From contig BQKZ01006956.1 of assembly GCA_036244855.1 (NCBI GenBank), forward strand, positions 11,030-43,033: 32,004 nt of DNA, given 5' to 3'. Under the pieces are notes generated by a model. That model worked only from the letters and a program-made list of their open reading frames with translations, ran no database searches and was not told the origin of the DNA. The position numbers and the translations under genes were made by a program. This stretch comes from Temnopleurus reevesii. Its lineage: Eukaryota; Echinodermata; Echinoidea; Temnopleuroida; Temnopleuridae. Below are positions 30,336 to 32,004 of the stretch, piece after piece; position 1 is the first letter of the stretch; the number at the start of each line of letters is the position of its first letter.

Positions 30336-32004
30336 GTGTATTATATTTACCTTCCTTTTGCTGGCAGTTTTGTACTTGACTTTTAATGAATGCTAATCAC
30401 TTAGTTATTTCACGCTCGTAGAAAGACTGTTGTCTTTTGTATGGCGTGTAAATTGATCTGCGCTGCATGCAAAGTCAAGCTTATTAGTTTTTTGTGCTTC
30501 TTTGAGATGATTATTCAGAATTAATAAAAGGGGAAAAATAAACATATCAAACGATGCACTATATGATCACTTGCGCGTGTCCGTTTTTTTTAAATGGCGC
30601 AGCCAACAACTTATGAAGAAACATTTGCAATTGCCTACACAGAAAACAAGACGATATGAAAAGGTATTTCCATGCGCATTCAATGAAAATAATGATAGCA
30701 ATTATTTGTTTTATATCCTCCACTTTACTGAGTAGGTGGATTTATAACAACAATAATATAGGATTTTTCGGCCAAATTCATAGGATTTTCATTTGAATCA
30801 ATACTTTTTGCATTTGAATTAGCGTAGATCGTTTTTGCCGTGCAAATAGTCATTCAATTTTTTTTATTTTTTCATCACATCTGCGGCGTTTGTCGAATAT
30901 TTGTGAGGTCTTATCATTCGATTGAGAAACGAGTCAGTTAGCATTCAAAATAATCAGTGATCATCGGAGCGTCATTTCTAGCTTTTAATTTTAGAGGCTG
31001 GAATTCTTTTTCTGAAAGATATCATTCAAGTTAAGAGTGCAGGGTAGTAATACAGGGGTATGCATGGTAAGTGTTTTACAATCTAGGGAAATTATCAGAA
31101 AACTAGCTTCTTTGTACAGTTTTGGACCGACAGCAGATTGATGGCTAAAGACTCAATTTTACAGACTCATATTCCAAGCCCCACTCATATTATGTAACCC
31201 TTTCCTTCCCCGTCACCCACGATGAATATTAATCAGATGAATCACAATATAGACAGATATATACATCATTTTCATTACTTTCATTTTCTGTGCTTAGACT
31301 AATTGATAAGTAAGATTAATCTCATTCTTAAGTTGATCATCATTGGAAGTCCTTGCATTGATCAACCATTGCATGGCATGAATTCATACGAAATATAAAG
31401 AGTGAAGTAAATTGATCAAAGATTGTATAAAAAGTGAATAAAAAGAATATTGTAGATAAGAGAGAATAAACAAATAAAGATAAAATATCATGAGCACTGG
31501 AAACGCCCTGGAGAAAATTAAAATGCAAAATGTGCTAATTTGATATACTAGAAATGAATTCGAACGATAAAATCATGCTGCCGAGAGAACGAGAACGGAT
31601 TTGTCGTTAATAGAACGAACGCTTCACTAAAAAAGGCAAATTATCATCAATTAAAATGAAACTACCACGCATTCAAATGAAAACATCATGAATTCATAAG
31701 CAGGAAAAGGGAATTTAAACCAGGGATATCTCCGAGTTCACGGAATATGACGAATTTGAAATAAAAGAAAATTAAATCCAATGCTATTATTCCGATTTTG
31801 GCCGGGAAATCCTATAATTTTAGAAAAAAATTATTTGTATTACTATTGTACTTTATACAGAAGTTTCAAGGCGCAAGAAAAGAGGGGAAGTTTAATGTAG
31901 ACTGAAGAATATCTCATTGTAAATACCGAATAAAACATTAATCAACTCAATTGTGTTATTTCGACTTTAGAATTACATTAAATTGTTAAGATGCTTGTTT
32001 CTTT
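29809..32004. other. Last contig, no TRAPPC8 exon seen
   Basis: The first 34 bases repeat 29227-29260. The rest is A/T-rich except for a C/G-richer patch at 30080-30240 with cgctccgcccctt and attggctg. I could not find the C-terminal TRAPPC8 exons on either strand. The short ORFs are unconvincing. Confidence 0.65.
30307..30332. repeat. (TA)n microsatellite
   Basis: About 13 ta units, in the last contig. Confidence 0.92.

Overview
This is an intron-rich animal nuclear locus, most likely from an echinoderm of the sea urchin type. That assignment is an inference. It rests on a tRNA-derived SINE of the kind common in sea urchin DNA, non-LTR retrotransposon tails, many short inverted-repeat elements (MITEs), and AT-rich introns around GC-richer exons. 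No bacterial-type gene is present. The only host gene I recognise is TRAPPC8 (Trs85/KIAA1012 family), a subunit of the TRAPPIII complex that promotes Rab1 activation in ER-Golgi traffic and autophagy. It is on the + strand. About 23 exons are readable from 1747 to 29807, roughly 1,220 codons against about 1,435 in human. The first ~90 codons and the last ~250-300 are not in the window.

Layout. 1-1635: retroposon-like 3' end and a palindromic satellite in reverse orientation. 1637-5560: exons 1-4, with hairpin-rich repeat DNA in the introns. 5561-7274: a MITE, then the same satellite in forward orientation. 7276-11116: a nested foldback element, exons 5-6 and the 5' part of exon 7. 11118-13038: a contig that starts with an exact repeat of 6437-7274 and extends the satellite. 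13039-13910: N gap. 13911-15248: a redundant, nearly identical copy of 16887-18224. 15250-16349: the 3' part of exon 7 and a LINE remnant. 16351-29807: exons 8-23. 29809-32004: a contig with no recognised exon.

Single Ns at 1636, 4033, 7275, 11117, 15249, 16350 and 29808 behave as contig joins. Exon phases and the overlaps show that the contig order is wrong between 7275 and 15249. Exon 7 is split between 11116 and 15250 with misplaced contigs in between.

The most interesting biology is exon duplication inside TRAPPC8. Four exons are followed at once by a second, partial copy. Three copies are decayed. The copy of exon 10 (19559 or 19577 to 19693) has usable splice sites and an open frame in the same phase, and its codon differences are mostly synonymous (11 synonymous, 3 amino-acid changing). 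This is what a constrained, possibly mutually exclusive exon would look like. Also notable are two in-frame TAA codons at conserved aromatic positions in exons 2 and 4, a satellite whose palindromic core holds paired YY1-like motifs, and a MITE whose terminal repeat coincides with a 5' splice site.
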